The notes: generated from the sequence alone by a model not told the origin. DNA of 64,000 nucleotides from Demequina sp. (GCA_024707205.1 JANQAD010000001.1:2259979-2323978), one strand, 5' to 3'; shown: positions 9,061 to 19,573, counted from the stretch's first letter. A program made the numbers and translations.

Positions 9061-9645
9061 TTGATCTCACAGCTCACCGGCACGGCCGCGCACGTTGGCG
9101 CCACCTCGGCGGTAGTGGACGTGAACGGCGTCGGCATGCTCGTCCAGTGCACTCCCGCAACGCTCGCGGGGATTCGGCACGGCCAGCAGGTGACCCTGCA
9201 CACGCAGCTCATCGTTCGCGAGGACTCGCTCACGCTGTTCGGGTTCGGAAGCGCTCGCGAGCGCGACGCCTTCGAGACGCTCCAGTCCGTGCAGGGCGTG
9301 GGGCCAAAGCTGGCCCTTGCCATGCTCGCGGTTCACCCTCCGGAACAGCTGGCCGCGGCCGTGGCGGCGGGGGACAGGGCCGCACTTGAGCGCGTCCCCG
9401 GTGTGGGAGCCAAGGTCGCGGCGCGACTGCTGCTCGAGCTCGGCGGCAAACTCGTGCTCGATTCGCCCGCAGCGCCGGCCGGAGACGCGCGCGGCCAGGT
9501 GGTCGACGCGCTCGTGAGCCTGGGCTGGAACACGAAGGCGGCGGCGACGGCCGTTGACGCCGTGGCCGACGGCCCGGTCGCCGAGCCCGACGTTCCCGCC
9601 ACACTGAGGGCCGCGCTGCAGAGGCTCGGAGGGCAGCGCTCGTGA
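9061..9645 (+). CDS. ruvA: Holliday junction branch migration protein RuvA
   Basis: Binds the four-way junction and loads the RuvB motor. The 194-residue protein has an N-terminal OB domain (ISQLTGTAAHVGATSAVVDV), tandem helix-hairpin-helix motifs (LQSVQGVGPKLALAML and LERVPGVGAKVAARLLLELG) and the C-terminal RuvB-contact domain (VVDALVSLGWNTKAAATAV). The start is TTG 9061, following AAAGG. A LexA-type box lies immediately upstream. Confidence 0.95.
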   Translation: MISQLTGTAAHVGATSAVVDVNGVGMLVQCTPATLAGIRHGQQVTLHTQLIVREDSLTLFGFGSARERDAFETLQSVQGVGPKLALAMLAVHPPEQLAAAVAAGDRAALERVPGVGAKVAARLLLELGGKLVLDSPAAPAGDARGQVVDALVSLGWNTKAAATAVDAVADGPVAEPDVPATLRAALQRLGGQRS

Positions 9646-9657
9646 GCGACGTCGCGG

Positions 9658-10694
9658 GTGAGGGGCTGGGAGGGTGTGGACCGCCTGGTTGCCGGCGACG
9701 CCGACGCCCTGGAACGGTCAACGGAGGCCGCTCTTCGCCCAACGAGCCTCGATGAGTTCGTGGGCCAGGAGGCCGTCCGTTCGCAGCTCTCCCTGGTGCT
9801 CACAGCTGCGGCCGCGCGCGGCTCGGCCGCCGACCACGTGCTGCTGTCCGGCCCGCCTGGGCTCGGAAAGACGACCCTGGCGATGATCGTCGCCGGCGAG
9901 CTCGGCGCCGCCCTGAGAATAACGTCGGGCCCCGCCATCCAGCACGCGGGAGACCTCGCCGCGATCCTGTCCTCGCTCGAAGCCGGAGACGTGCTCTTCA
10001 TCGACGAGATGCATCGCCTGGCACGACCAGTGGAGGAGATGCTCTACCTCGCCATGGAGGACTTCCGGGTGGACGTGGTGGTGGGCAAAGGCCCCGGTGC
10101 CACCTCGATTCCGCTGACCCTTCCCGGCTTCACGGTCGTGGGCGCGACCACGCGTGCTGGCCTGCTGCCCGCACCCCTTCGCGATCGGTTCGGCTTCACG
10201 GCGCACCTCGACTTCTACTCGCCGCAAGAGCTGCTTCGCATCGTGGACAGGTCCGCGGGCAAGCTCGGCTTCACGGTGACGGCCGACGCCGCGGCCGAGA
10301 TCGCGTCGCGGTCCCGCGGGACGCCGCGCATCGCCAACCGCCTGCTTCGGCGCGTCCGTGACTATGCGGAGGTGCACGGCGACGGCGACGGGACGCTCGC
10401 ATCGGCGCGGGCGGCGCTCGAGATGTACGAGGTGGACGAGCGCGGGCTCGACCGCCTGGACCGGGCGGTGCTCGGCGCGCTGTGCACGCGATTCGCAGGG
10501 GGCCCGTTGGCCTCTCGACTCTTGCCGTTGCGGTTGGCGAGGAGGCGGAGACCGTGGAGTCCGTAGTGGAGCCCTTCCTGGTGAGGGAGGGGCTGGTCAC
10601 CCGCACCGCTCGCGGCCGGGTCGCCACCGCGGAGGCGTTCGCGCACCTCGGCGTCGCCCCCAAGAAGGACGGATCCTCGCGCCTGTTCGACTGA
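9658..10694 (+). CDS. ruvB: Holliday junction helicase RuvB, frameshifted near the 3' end
   Basis: AAA+ motor that drives branch migration. Visible are GPPGLGKTT (Walker A), LFIDEMHRL (Walker B) and [17 protein letters not shown] (sensor 1 and arginine finger). The winged-helix C-terminus continues in another frame after AGGGGGCCCG near 10498: adding one base gives [21 protein letters not shown], the family sequence. Restored length is about 345 residues. The start is uncertain: GTG 9658 and GTG 9676 are both in frame, and the GTG at 9642 overlapping the ruvA stop is in a different frame. Confidence 0.9.
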
Positions 10695-10792
10695 TCGCTG
10701 CGCACGAACGGTCACGGGTTGGTCACAGTCACGCGATTCACGCGATATTCCGGTGGCATCGCGCGTTGAAATCCTGCTGGAGCGCGGTGCCC

Positions 10793-10798
10793 TAGAAT
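10793..10798 (+). promoter_or_regulatory. Candidate -10 element of secD (TAGAAT)
   Basis: TAGAAT lies 43 bases before the secD GTG. A TTGAAA upstream is too far away (21 bases) to be a good -35. Confidence 0.35.
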
Positions 10799-10841
10799 CG
10801 TCGGGGCCCTCGTGGGCGTTTGAGCGTAAAGGAAAAGCTGA

Positions 10842-12683
10842 GTGTCAACTATCGTCAAGGGTGCAAAGCGCGCACTCATCTGGCTGGGCGTGATCATCGT
10901 CCTGCTGTACTCGATCCTCACGCTCGGCGTCGTCACCAACAAGACGTCCTTCACGCCGGGCCTTGGGCTCGACCTCGCCGGTGGCACGACCCTGATCCTC
11001 AAGGCCTCGCCGACGAACGGCGCGACCATCGACAGTGGGGATCTCAACCAGGCGGTAGAGGTGATCCGCCGTCGCATCGACGCGACCGGCGTCGCGGAGG
11101 CGGAGATCACGACCCAGGGCTCGGACACGATCGTCATTGCGATCCCCGGCCACCCCTCCGACCACACGATCGACCTCATCAAGCAGAGCGCGCAGCTGCA
11201 GTTCCGTCCGGTGCTTCTCGTTGGAGACCCGGGCCCGGTCACGGACACGAGCGCCACGCCTACGCCTACGCCGACCGCGTCGGACGACGCCACTGCCAGC
11301 CCCGAGCCCAGCGCGTCCGCGACGACCGACGCGTCCATCACCGATCCCTCGGCGAGTGCCACTCCCGACGCGACAGTGTCGCCGGATACCACCGCGTCGG
11401 CCGATCCCAGCGTGAGCCCGTCCCCGAACCCCAGCCCCGTGCCAGGAGAGACCGACCCGTCGTCGTATGACTGGCTCACCGACTCTCTTCTCGCCGAGTA
11501 CAAGGCGCTCGACTGCACCGATAAGGCGAACTGGGCTGGCAGGGATCTGGGGCCGACGGACGCGGGCCACGTCGCGTGTGCGAACGACCCCCTTCCCACC
11601 GGACCGCAGAAGCTGGCCATGGGGCCTGTGGAGCTCGACGGTTCGGACGTCAAGACCGCGTCATCCGGCCCCGAGTACAGCTCCGCGGGCACGCTCACCG
11701 GCGGATACCAGGTCATGCTCGAGTTCAACTCGGCCGGTGCCGCGAAGTTCGCCGACGTCACGCAGCGGCTCTACGGCTTCTACCAGGCCGACGAGACCGA
11801 CGTCCGCGCCCAGTTCGCGATCCTGCTCGACGGTCTCGTCATCTCGCACCCGCGGGTCATGTCCCACATCACGGGCGGCACGGCCACGATCAGCGGATCC
11901 TTCACGCAGACGGAGGCCGCGGAACTGGCCAACCAGTTGAAGTTCGGCGCCATTCCGCTCGACCTCACGCTGCAGTCGAACGACACGGTCAGCCCGTCGC
12001 TCGGCACCCAGCAGCTCGAGAAGGGCCTCATCGCGGGCGCTATCGGCCTCCTGCTCGTGGTGATCTACTCGCTGTTCCAGTACCGGGCGCTAGGCATTGT
12101 CACCGTTGGCTCGCTGCTGATCGCGGGAGTGATCACCTACGGCGTGATCGCCCTGCTGTCCTGGGGGATCGGGTACCGCCTGTCTCTCGCCGGAGTCGCG
12201 GGATTGATCATCGCCATCGGTATCACCGCAGACTCGTTCATCGTCTACTTCGAACGCGTGAAGGACGAGTTGCGCGAGGGCCGGTCTCTGCAGGCGTCCA
12301 TCGACCACGCCTGGCGGCGCGCGCGGCGCACCATCCTTGCGTCTGACGCGGTGAGCTTCCTCGCGGCCGTCGTCCTCTACGTTCTGGCCATCGGCTCGGT
12401 GCGCGGCTTCGCCTTCACCTTGGGCCTCACCACGCTCGTCGACGTGATCGTCGTGATCCTGTTCACGCACCCCGTCCTGGTGCTGCTGAGCCGCACCAAG
12501 TTCTTCGGCGAGGGTCACCGGTTCTCGGGACTCGACCCGCGGCAGCTGGGCAAAGCCGCCATGTACAAGGGGCGCGGCCGCGTGGCCAACGCACCAGTGA
12601 CGCCGAGCGCAGAAGGCGGGGAAGCGTCGGGCCTTACCCTTGCCGAACGCAAGGCCGCCGCCGCGAAGGGAGAGGGCAAGTGA
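10842..12683 (+). CDS. secD: Protein translocase subunit SecD
   Basis: Membrane component that uses the proton gradient to help SecYEG export proteins. The 613-residue protein has an N-terminal membrane segment, LGLDLAGGTTLILKA, the periplasmic-type P1 domain, and five C-terminal segments with the signature RLSLAGVAGLIIAIGITADSF-like stretch and ERVKDELREG. A Ser/Thr/Pro/Asp-rich linker of about 70 residues (roughly 140-210) interrupts P1, as in several high-GC actinobacteria. secF overlaps by four bases. The usual yajC is absent between ruvB and secD. Confidence 0.95.
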   Translation: MSTIVKGAKRALIWLGVIIVLLYSILTLGVVTNKTSFTPGLGLDLAGGTTLILKASPTNGATIDSGDLNQAVEVIRRRIDATGVAEAEITTQGSDTIVIAIPGHPSDHTIDLIKQSAQLQFRPVLLVGDPGPVTDTSATPTPTPTASDDATASPEPSASATTDASITDPSASATPDATVSPDTTASADPSVSPSPNPSPVPGETDPSSYDWLTDSLLAEYKALDCTDKANWAGRDLGPTDAGHVACANDPLPTGPQKLAMGPVELDGSDVKTASSGPEYSSAGTLTGGYQVMLEFNSAGAAKFADVTQRLYGFYQADETDVRAQFAILLDGLVISHPRVMSHITGGTATISGSFTQTEAAELANQLKFGAIPLDLTLQSNDTVSPSLGTQQLEKGLIAGAIGLLLVVIYSLFQYRALGIVTVGSLLIAGVITYGVIALLSWGIGYRLSLAGVAGLIIAIGITADSFIVYFERVKDELREGRSLQASIDHAWRRARRTILASDAVSFLAAVVLYVLAIGSVRGFAFTLGLTTLVDVIVVILFTHPVLVLLSRTKFFGEGHRFSGLDPRQLGKAAMYKGRGRVANAPVTPSAEGGEASGLTLAERKAAAAKGEGK

Positions 12684-13765
12684 AGCTAAGCCTTGCCGAA
12701 TGGGGCAACCAACTGCACTCGGGAGAGCGCACCTACGCGATCGTTCCCAAGCGCCGCATGTGGCTCACCATCTCCGCGGTCGCGCTGCTGCTGTGCATCG
12801 CCGTTATCGTCATCAAGGGCCTGAACTTCGGCGTCGACTTCACGGGCGGCAACGTCTACCAGGTATCTGAGGTGGAGAACCCCGACCCGCAGCTCGCCGA
12901 GGACGTGGTGGCGCAGTACGCGCCAGACCTGGAGCCCCGGATCTCGATCCTCGGTGAGAACGACGTTCGCGTGCAGATCGGCGTTGTCGAGCTCTCGGTG
13001 TCGCGCGACATCGCGGCGGGCCTCGCAGACGCGTACGGCGTGCCGGCCGACAACGTCAGCGAGTCGCAGATTGGGCCCACCTTCGGCGCCGAAGTGGGCA
13101 AGAAGGCGCTGCAGTCTCTTGTCGTCTTCCTGATTCTGGTCGCGCTCATCATGACGGTGTACTTCCGCGCGTGGCGCATGGCCATCGCGGGCATCATCGC
13201 GCTCGTCCACGACCTCGTGTTCACGGTGGGCATCTACGCGATCATCGGCTTCGAGGTGACGCCGGCGTCGGTCATCGGCTTCCTGACGATCCTCGGGTAC
13301 TCGCTTTACGACACGGTGGTGGTGTTCGACAAGGTTCGCGAGAACACCGACAACCTCACGTCCCAGCACCGGTACACGTATGACGAGCTTGCGAACCTCG
13401 CGCTCAACCAGACGCTCGTGCGCTCCATCAACACGTCGATCGTGGCTCTGCTGCCCGTGGCGGCGATCCTCTTCATCGGCGCGTTCGTGCTCGGCGCCGG
13501 CACGCTCAAGGACATCTCGCTCGCGCTGTTCGTGGGTATGGCCGTTGGCACGTACTCGTCGATCTTCGTCGCCACCCCGCTTGAGGTGACGCTCAGGGAT
13601 CGCGAGGAGCGCATTCAGAAGCACACCAAGGAGGTGCTCGACATGCGCGCCTCCGGCAAGTCCGACGTTGTGGTTGACGAGGACGGTCGGGTGCGGGTGG
13701 GTGCGCTCACGCCGGGCGAGCACCGTGGGCAGGCGGCGCAACCTAAGCGCAAGGGCCGCAAGTAG
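12680..13765 (+). CDS. secF: Protein translocase subunit SecF
   Basis: Partner of SecD. The 361-residue protein shows an N-terminal membrane segment, GLNFGVDFTGGNVYQV, and C-terminal membrane helices with LGYSLYDTVVVFDKVREN, the SecF signature. ATG overlap with secD (GTGA) indicates coupled translation. The C-terminal tail is charged and cytoplasmic. Confidence 0.96.
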   Translation: MKLSLAEWGNQLHSGERTYAIVPKRRMWLTISAVALLLCIAVIVIKGLNFGVDFTGGNVYQVSEVENPDPQLAEDVVAQYAPDLEPRISILGENDVRVQIGVVELSVSRDIAAGLADAYGVPADNVSESQIGPTFGAEVGKKALQSLVVFLILVALIMTVYFRAWRMAIAGIIALVHDLVFTVGIYAIIGFEVTPASVIGFLTILGYSLYDTVVVFDKVRENTDNLTSQHRYTYDELANLALNQTLVRSINTSIVALLPVAAILFIGAFVLGAGTLKDISLALFVGMAVGTYSSIFVATPLEVTLRDREERIQKHTKEVLDMRASGKSDVVVDEDGRVRVGALTPGEHRGQAAQPKRKGRK

Positions 13766-13768
13766 ACT
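13763..13768 (+). promoter_or_regulatory. Candidate -10 element of relA (TAGACT)
   Basis: TAGACT overlaps the secF stop codon and lies 28 bases before the relA ATG, with TTGGAGG as ribosome binding site in between. Confidence 0.35.
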
Positions 13769-13796
13769 GGTGTTTCCTTGAGGCTTGGAGGATGCG

Positions 13797-16045
13797 ATGA
13801 CTGACACGCGTCCTGCAGCCTCGTCCGGGCGTTCGTTCCTGCGCCGGCCGCAGCGAGAGCACACCGCCATCGACGGCGTGCTCGACACGTACCACCGGAT
13901 GTACCCCAAGTCGAAGACCGCTCTCATCGAGCAGGCCTACGCGGTGGCCAACGTGGCCCACGAGGGCCAGCTCCGCAAGAGCGGCGAGCCCTACATCACG
14001 CACCCCATCGCGGTGGCGCAGATCATCGCGGACCTCGGACTACCGGACTCCGTCATCGCCGCGGCGCTGCTTCACGACGTGGTCGAGGACACCGAATACC
14101 CGCTCGAGCGCATCGAGGCGGAGTTCGGCGAAGAGGTCGCGATGATCGTCGACGGCGTCACGAAGCTCGACAAGGTCAAGTACGGCGACGCGGCGCAGGC
14201 GGAGACCGTGCGCAAGATGGTCGTCGCGATGGCCAAGGACATCCGCGTGCTGCTGCTCAAGCTGTGCGACCGCCTCCACAACGCGCGCACCTGGGAGTAC
14301 GTGGCGCCAGAGAGCGCGCGCCGCAAGGCGCAAGAGACCCTCGAGATCTACGCGCCGCTCGCGCACCGCATGGGCCTCAACGCGATCAAGTGGGAGCTCG
14401 AGGACCTGTCCTTCAAGACGCTCTACCCCAAGATCTACCAGGAGATCGTCGACGTCGTCACCGATCGCGCTCCCGAGCGCGAGAAGTATCTCGCAGAGGT
14501 CCGCTCGGAGATCGACAAGGACCTCAAGGCCATGAAGATCAAGGCCGAGATCACCGGCGGCCCAAGCACTACTACTCGGTGTATCAGAAGATGATCGTTC
14601 GCGGCCGCGACCTCAACGACATCTACGACCTCGTTGGCGTGCGGATCCTCGTGGAATCTGTTCGCGACTGCTACGCGGTCCTTGGCGCCATGCATGCGCG
14701 CTACCAGCCGGTTCCCGGCCGGTTCAAGGACTACATCGCGATGCCCAAGTTCAACCTCTACCAGTCGCTTCACACCACGGTCATAGGCCCGACGGGGAAG
14801 CCCGTTGAGCTGCAGATTCGCACCTTTGAGATGCACCGGCGGGCGGAATACGGCCTTGCCGCGCACTGGCGCTACAAGGACTCGGTGCGCACGGGCACGG
14901 GCGTGAGCGCGGGGGAGAACCCCTCCGACATGGGCTGGCTGCGGCAGATCGCCGACTGGCAGCAGGAGACCGCGGACCCGAGCGAGTTCCTCGACTCCTT
15001 GCGCGGCGAGATCTCGCGCTCAGAGGTGTACGTCTTCACGCCGCGCGGAAAGCTCCTCTCGCTCCCGCAGGGCGCGACCCCAGTCGACTTCGCGTATGCC
15101 GTTCACACCGAGGTGGGCCACAAGACCATCGGCGCGCGCGTCAACGGCCGACTCGTGTCGCTCGACTCGCGCCTCGAGAACGGCGACACCGTAGAGGTGC
15201 TGACGAGCTCCGACGAGAACGCGCACCCCAAGCGCGACTGGCTCGAGTTCGTGCAGTCCACAAGGGCGCGCAACAAGATCCGCCAGTGGTTCACGCGCGA
15301 GCGGCGCGAGGAGTCCATTGAGACGGGCCGCGACATGCTTGCTCGCGCCATCCGCCGCCAGCATCTGCCGATGCAGCGCCTCCTGTCGAAGTCCACTCTG
15401 CTCGCTCTCGCCAAGGAGATGCACTACGAGGACGTCGACGGCCTTTACGCCGCAATCGGCGAGCACAAGGAGCAGGCGTCCGACGTCGTCGCGCGCATGA
15501 CGGAGGCCGTCGGCGGCGATGAGGGCGCCGACGAGGACGTCACCGAGATCACCAGGCCCGGAATCCCGCAGCGGGCGCGGCGCGGAGACCCCGGTGTGTC
15601 CGTTCACGGTCTCACCGACGTGGTCGTCAAGCTCGCGAAGTGCTGCACCCCCGTCCCCGGCGACCCTATCCAGGGTTTCGTGACCCGCGGTTCCGGGGTA
15701 TCCGTCCACCGTGCGGACTGCGAGAACCTCGCTCGCCTCAAGGACCAGTCTGAGCGCTTCATCGACGTCCAATGGACGGGACAGTCGGAGACGACGTTCC
15801 TGGTGCAGATCGAGGTCGAGGCGCTGGACCGCAACCGCCTGCTGAGCGACGTCACCAAGGTGCTCTCCGACCACCACGTGAACATCCTGTCCGCACAGGT
15901 GGCGACCACCAAGGACCGTGTGGCACGCTCGAGCTTCTCCTTCGAGATGGCCGATCCCTCGCACCTGGGCGCGGTGCTCGCGGCCGTGCGGCGCATCGAC
16001 GGCGTCTACGACGCGCATCGCGTCACCGGCGGCAAGCACTACTAG
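13797..16045 (+). CDS. relA: Bifunctional (p)ppGpp synthetase/hydrolase, frameshifted
   Basis: Makes and degrades the stringent-response alarmone. Order of domains: HD hydrolase ([10 protein letters not shown], His93-Asp94; [12 protein letters not shown]), synthetase ([29 protein letters not shown]), TGS ([21 protein letters not shown]), and C-terminal ACT ([19 protein letters not shown]). The frame breaks near 14560: ACCGGCGGCCC must become ACCGGCCGGCCC to read [12 protein letters not shown]. Restored length is about 749 residues. ATG 13797 was chosen for its TTGGAGG ribosome binding site. The gene converges with the minus-strand neighbour, the two stops sharing bases. Confidence 0.92.
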
Positions 16046-16569
16046 GCGAACCCCTCCACGAGCGACCGCACTCTGCGGCGACCGGCGGTGCGCACGTCGA
16101 ACTCGTCAATCATCGCCAGCAGGCCGTCCACCGAGGTCGCCTTCGCGCGCAGGGCCGACGCTGTGGCCAGCAGAGCGGTAGAGGTCTCGCAGTGCCATAG
16201 CGAGTCCAGGCAAGCCCTGGTGACGCTCACAACGTGAGGCGAGCCAGCGTCGGGCCGGCCGAGCAGGCTCCCGGCGTGGAGCCGCAGAGGAGGGCTGCCT
16301 GGTGACGGCAGGATCCGGTGCGCGCCGCGCTTGGCGACGAGGTCAAGGACCGCTGGAGCGTTCGCGTGCCCGTAGAGCCACAGTGCGGCGAGGCCGGTGA
16401 GCCATGCGTTGTGCGGGATCAGAGGCAGGAGCCGACGAGCGCGCAGCGCGCGCGTTGAGGCGATGTCGGCGGGGAGTCCCCACGGGCCCAAGACGTCATG
16501 AATCAGGCCGTCGCGCTCGAGCCTGGCGAAAGCCACGGGCCCGATGCGGTCGCGATCGACGAAGAGCAT
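16042..16569 (-). CDS. AbiEi-antitoxin-like protein
   Basis: A 175-residue protein on the minus strand, starting at ATG 16569 ([14 protein letters not shown]). It resembles the middle domain of type IV AbiEi-like proteins common in Micrococcales: [13 protein letters not shown], then [15 protein letters not shown] and [19 protein letters not shown]. No endonuclease domain and no AbiEii-type nucleotidyltransferase toxin partner is nearby, so an antitoxin role is unproven. One copy of the AGCGTCGGGCC 11-mer lies within it. The longer upstream frame has no coding look. Confidence 0.6.
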   Translation of the reverse strand: MLFVDRDRIGPVAFARLERDGLIHDVLGPWGLPADIASTRALRARRLLPLIPHNAWLTGLAALWLYGHANAPAVLDLVAKRGAHRILPSPGSPPLRLHAGSLLGRPDAGSPHVVSVTRACLDSLWHCETSTALLATASALRAKATSVDGLLAMIDEFDVRTAGRRRVRSLVEGFA

Positions 16570-16630
16570 GGTGCCCAGTATGGGCAGGCTGCTCGAGGAT
16601 CGTGGTGCGGCTGTGGACAGCCGGGCCGCG

Positions 16631-18073
16631 CTAGCTGCCTGCGATCTGCTTGAGCCACGCCTTGCGCGCGTCGAGGGCCTCCTTGAGGTCCTTCTTCTCC
16701 TTGGCGCTCGTCGCAGACGCGAGCTTGGCCTCGAGGTCCGCGATCGCGGCGTGCAACTGGGCCGCCGCCCCTGAAACGCGGGCCTCGAGCTCGGGGCTGC
16801 GCGCCTTCCACGCGGAGTCCTCTGCGTCGCGAACGGCCCGCTCAACGGCGCCGAGGCGCCTCGAGAGCCCCGTGGCTTCGGCCCGCGGGAGGCGTCCAGC
16901 GGCCTCGAACGCGTCCTGCGCGGCGCGCAGCGCGGCCTTGGCGGCGGCGAGGTCCTCGATGGGCAGGGCGCCCTCCGCGCTCTTCACCGCGGACTCGGCG
17001 GCCTCGATATTCGGAGCGAGGGCCGCCTCTTCGGCGTCGGCCTGGGTGCGTCGCGCCTCGAAGAATGCGTCTTGTGCCGTCTGGAACCGCTTCCACAGCG
17101 CGTCGTCGACGCTGCGGCGGCCGCGGCCCGCGGTGCGCCACTGAGCCATGAGGTCGCGGAACTCGCGGGCACCCTTCTCGAAGTCGCCGCTGGTCAGGAG
17201 CGCCTCGGCGCGGGCCACGAGAGCCTCCTTGCGGTCGGCGACGGCGCTGTTCGCGCCGTCGACCTCGGCAAAGTGGTGCTTCCTGGCCTTCTCGAAGGTC
17301 GTGCGCGCGTGGGTGAAGCGCTTCCAGAGTTCCCGCTCGGCGTCCTTGGGGATGCGGGCGCCGTCTCGCTGCGCCTCCTTCCAGGAGTCCAGCAGGGAGC
17401 GGAGTTCGGCGGTGTCGTTCTTCCAGTGGATGGACGCGGCGGGGGCCGCCGCGATCTCCTCGGCGCGAGTCACGATCTGCCCGCGGCGCTCGAGGGCCTC
17501 TGCACGAGCCTTCGCGCGCTCGGCCGACAGAGCCTCGCGGGCCGCCACAGCGTCGGCCTCCACGGGTGCGAACTCGGTGCGCAGCGCGGCGAGGTCACCG
17601 ACCACCTTGGGCTCCGCCAGAGCGCTCTTGATCGACCCGAGGGTGTCGTCGATGTCCTTGATGCTCAGCTCCGCCGCCGTGAGGCGCGCCGCGAAGCGCT
17701 CAACGGATGCCTTGAGCTCGAAGTACGCGCGCACGTATGGCGCGAGCGGCTCATCGCCCTGGGCTGGGCCCACCTCGTGCGTCTCGGCGCCGTCCGTGAC
17801 GCTGACCACGTCATCGGCCACGGAGCCGAAGGCCGCGGCTGCCTGCCGCTCCTCATCGCTGACATCCGCGACTACGGGCACCTTCACGGGGTGCGAGGCG
17901 TGGGCGGCGACAATGGCTGGGCTCGGGGCCTTGAACGCGCCAGGCTTTGGCACGGGCCGCGGCTTGGGGGAAGGGGTCGGCTTCGCCTCAGCGGTGGGCT
18001 CAGCGGCCGCCTCGGGGGCGGTCTCGATTGGCTCTTGCGAGCTCATGGTCACCTCATTGTTGATGACGGACAT
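16631..18073 (-). CDS. DUF349-containing coiled-coil protein
   Basis: A protein of about 480 residues with a Pro/Ala/Glu-rich N-terminus (EAAAEPTAEAKPTPSPKPRP) followed by DUF349 repeats, seen as ELWKRFTHARTTFEKARKHH and ALWKRFQTAQDAFFEARRTQ, and a charged helical C-terminus ending in KAWLKQIAGS. Function unknown; the family is conserved beside hisS/relA in actinobacteria. Two starts are possible: ATG 18073 (behind GAGAGGTGATC) and ATG 18046 (behind GAGGTGACC). It is divergent from hisS. Confidence 0.8.
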   Translation of the reverse strand: MSVINNEVTMSSQEPIETAPEAAAEPTAEAKPTPSPKPRPVPKPGAFKAPSPAIVAAHASHPVKVPVVADVSDEERQAAAAFGSVADDVVSVTDGAETHEVGPAQGDEPLAPYVRAYFELKASVERFAARLTAAELSIKDIDDTLGSIKSALAEPKVVGDLAALRTEFAPVEADAVAAREALSAERAKARAEALERRGQIVTRAEEIAAAPAASIHWKNDTAELRSLLDSWKEAQRDGARIPKDAERELWKRFTHARTTFEKARKHHFAEVDGANSAVADRKEALVARAEALLTSGDFEKGAREFRDLMAQWRTAGRGRRSVDDALWKRFQTAQDAFFEARRTQADAEEAALAPNIEAAESAVKSAEGALPIEDLAAAKAALRAAQDAFEAAGRLPRAEATGLSRRLGAVERAVRDAEDSAWKARSPELEARVSGAAAQLHAAIADLEAKLASATSAKEKKDLKEALDARKAWLKQIAGS

Positions 18074-18186
18074 GGCTGGATCACCTCTCGCCGAGGCGGG
18101 TACCAGCCGGGACAACGCCCCAACAATACCCAGCCAGCGCATACGGGTGCCTCTCCGGCCCTGTGCGTGATGGAACAATGGGCGCC

Positions 18187-19518
18187 ATGGCGCGTGTGGC
18201 ACCCTTGTCCGGCTTCCCCGAGTGGACCCCTTCCGAGCGGGTCGTTGAGGCCTCCATCATCGCTAGCCTGCGCGAGGTATTCGCCCTCCACGGCTTCGCC
18301 GAGATCGAGACGCGCGCCGTGGAGCCCGTGTCCCGCCTCGCCGGTGACTCTGACGCCGCCAAGGAGATCTATGCGATCTCTCGGCTTTCCGCCGAGGACA
18401 GGCCCGACGCTCGGCTTGGCCTTCACTTTGACCTCACCGTGCCCTTTGCCAGGTATGTCGAGGAGTTTCAGTCGCAGCTCGCCTTCCCGTTCCGGCGCTA
18501 CCAGATTCAGAAGGTGTGGCGCGGCGAGCGCCCGCAGGAGGGCCGCTACCGCGAGTTCTACCAGGCGGACATCGACATCGTGGGCCGCGACGTGCTGCCC
18601 TCCCACCTCGAGGCCGAGGTGGCGATCGTCATGGCGCGCGCGCTTGCGGCCCTGCCGATTCCGCGGGCGACGATGCACATCAACAACCGCAGGCTCGTCG
18701 AGGGCTTCTACCGTTCCGTTGGAATTGAGGACGTGCCAGGGGCGCTGCGGTCGGTGGACAAGCTCGACAAGATCGGCTCCGATGGGGTGCGCGCGGAGCT
18801 GACCGCGAAGGGCGTCAGCGACACCGCCGCGGATGGCGTCCTCGAACTCGCGAAGATCCACTCCCGCGACACGTCGTTCGTCAACGCGATCGAGGACCTG
18901 TGGGAGACCACGTTCACCACAGGCGACGGTGACGCGGAGAAGCTGTTCGCGGACGGCATTGCCGAGCTTGCAGCACTCGTCAGTGCGGTGAACGCCGCCG
19001 TGCCGGGAACGGCGGTCGCGGACCTGCGCATCGCTCGCGGTCTCGACTACTACACGGGAGCGGTGTACGAGACCGTGCTCGAGGGCCACGAGGACTTGGG
19101 CTCCATCTGCTCCGGCGGCCGCTACGACTCACTTGTGGCCGGGGGAGGCTTCCCCGGCGTCGGCATGTCGATCGGAGTGTCCCGCTTGGTAAGCCGCGTG
19201 CTGGGGGCCGGGCTTGCGAGCGCGAGCCGCGCCGTGCCGTCGGCCGTGCTGGTAGCCGTGACGGACGAGGACTCAAGGGCAGCGTCGGACCAAATTGCCG
19301 ACGCGCTGCGCGAGCGCGGCATCCCATGCGAGGTGGCGCCCGCCGCCGCGAAGTTCGGGAAGCAGATTCAGCACGCGGAGCGGCGCGGCATTCCGTTCGT
19401 GTGGTTCCCCGATGCGGGGGAGGTCAAGGACATTCGCTCGGGTGCCCAGGTACCTGCGGACCCGCGCAATTGGGAACCGCCGGCCGAGGATCGCTGGCCG
19501 CGCACGGTCCGCTCCTAA
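18187..19518 (+). CDS. hisS: Histidyl-tRNA synthetase
   Basis: Charges tRNA-His. The 443-residue class II enzyme shows motif 2 (RYQIQKVWRGERPQEGRYREF), the histidine A motifs (ARGLDYYTGAVYET) and motif 3 (GGFPGVGMSIGVSRL). The C-terminal anticodon domain begins near VLVAVTDEDS. ATG 18187 is chosen; ATG 18178 is in frame and also possible. The gene sits between DUF349 and aspS, the usual actinobacterial context. Confidence 0.95.
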   Translation: MARVAPLSGFPEWTPSERVVEASIIASLREVFALHGFAEIETRAVEPVSRLAGDSDAAKEIYAISRLSAEDRPDARLGLHFDLTVPFARYVEEFQSQLAFPFRRYQIQKVWRGERPQEGRYREFYQADIDIVGRDVLPSHLEAEVAIVMARALAALPIPRATMHINNRRLVEGFYRSVGIEDVPGALRSVDKLDKIGSDGVRAELTAKGVSDTAADGVLELAKIHSRDTSFVNAIEDLWETTFTTGDGDAEKLFADGIAELAALVSAVNAAVPGTAVADLRIARGLDYYTGAVYETVLEGHEDLGSICSGGRYDSLVAGGGFPGVGMSIGVSRLVSRVLGAGLASASRAVPSAVLVAVTDEDSRAASDQIADALRERGIPCEVAPAAAKFGKQIQHAERRGIPFVWFPDAGEVKDIRSGAQVPADPRNWEPPAEDRWPRTVRS

Positions 19519-19531
19519 AATCGCGCGCGGC

Positions 19532-19537
19532 TAGACT
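19532..19537 (+). promoter_or_regulatory. Candidate -10 element of aspS (TAGACT)
   Basis: TAGACT in the hisS-aspS gap, 36 bases before the chosen aspS start. No clear -35. Confidence 0.35.
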
Positions 19538-19573
19538 TGCCCCTAATCTCCCCGCTTGTCTGAAAGGCTTTTC

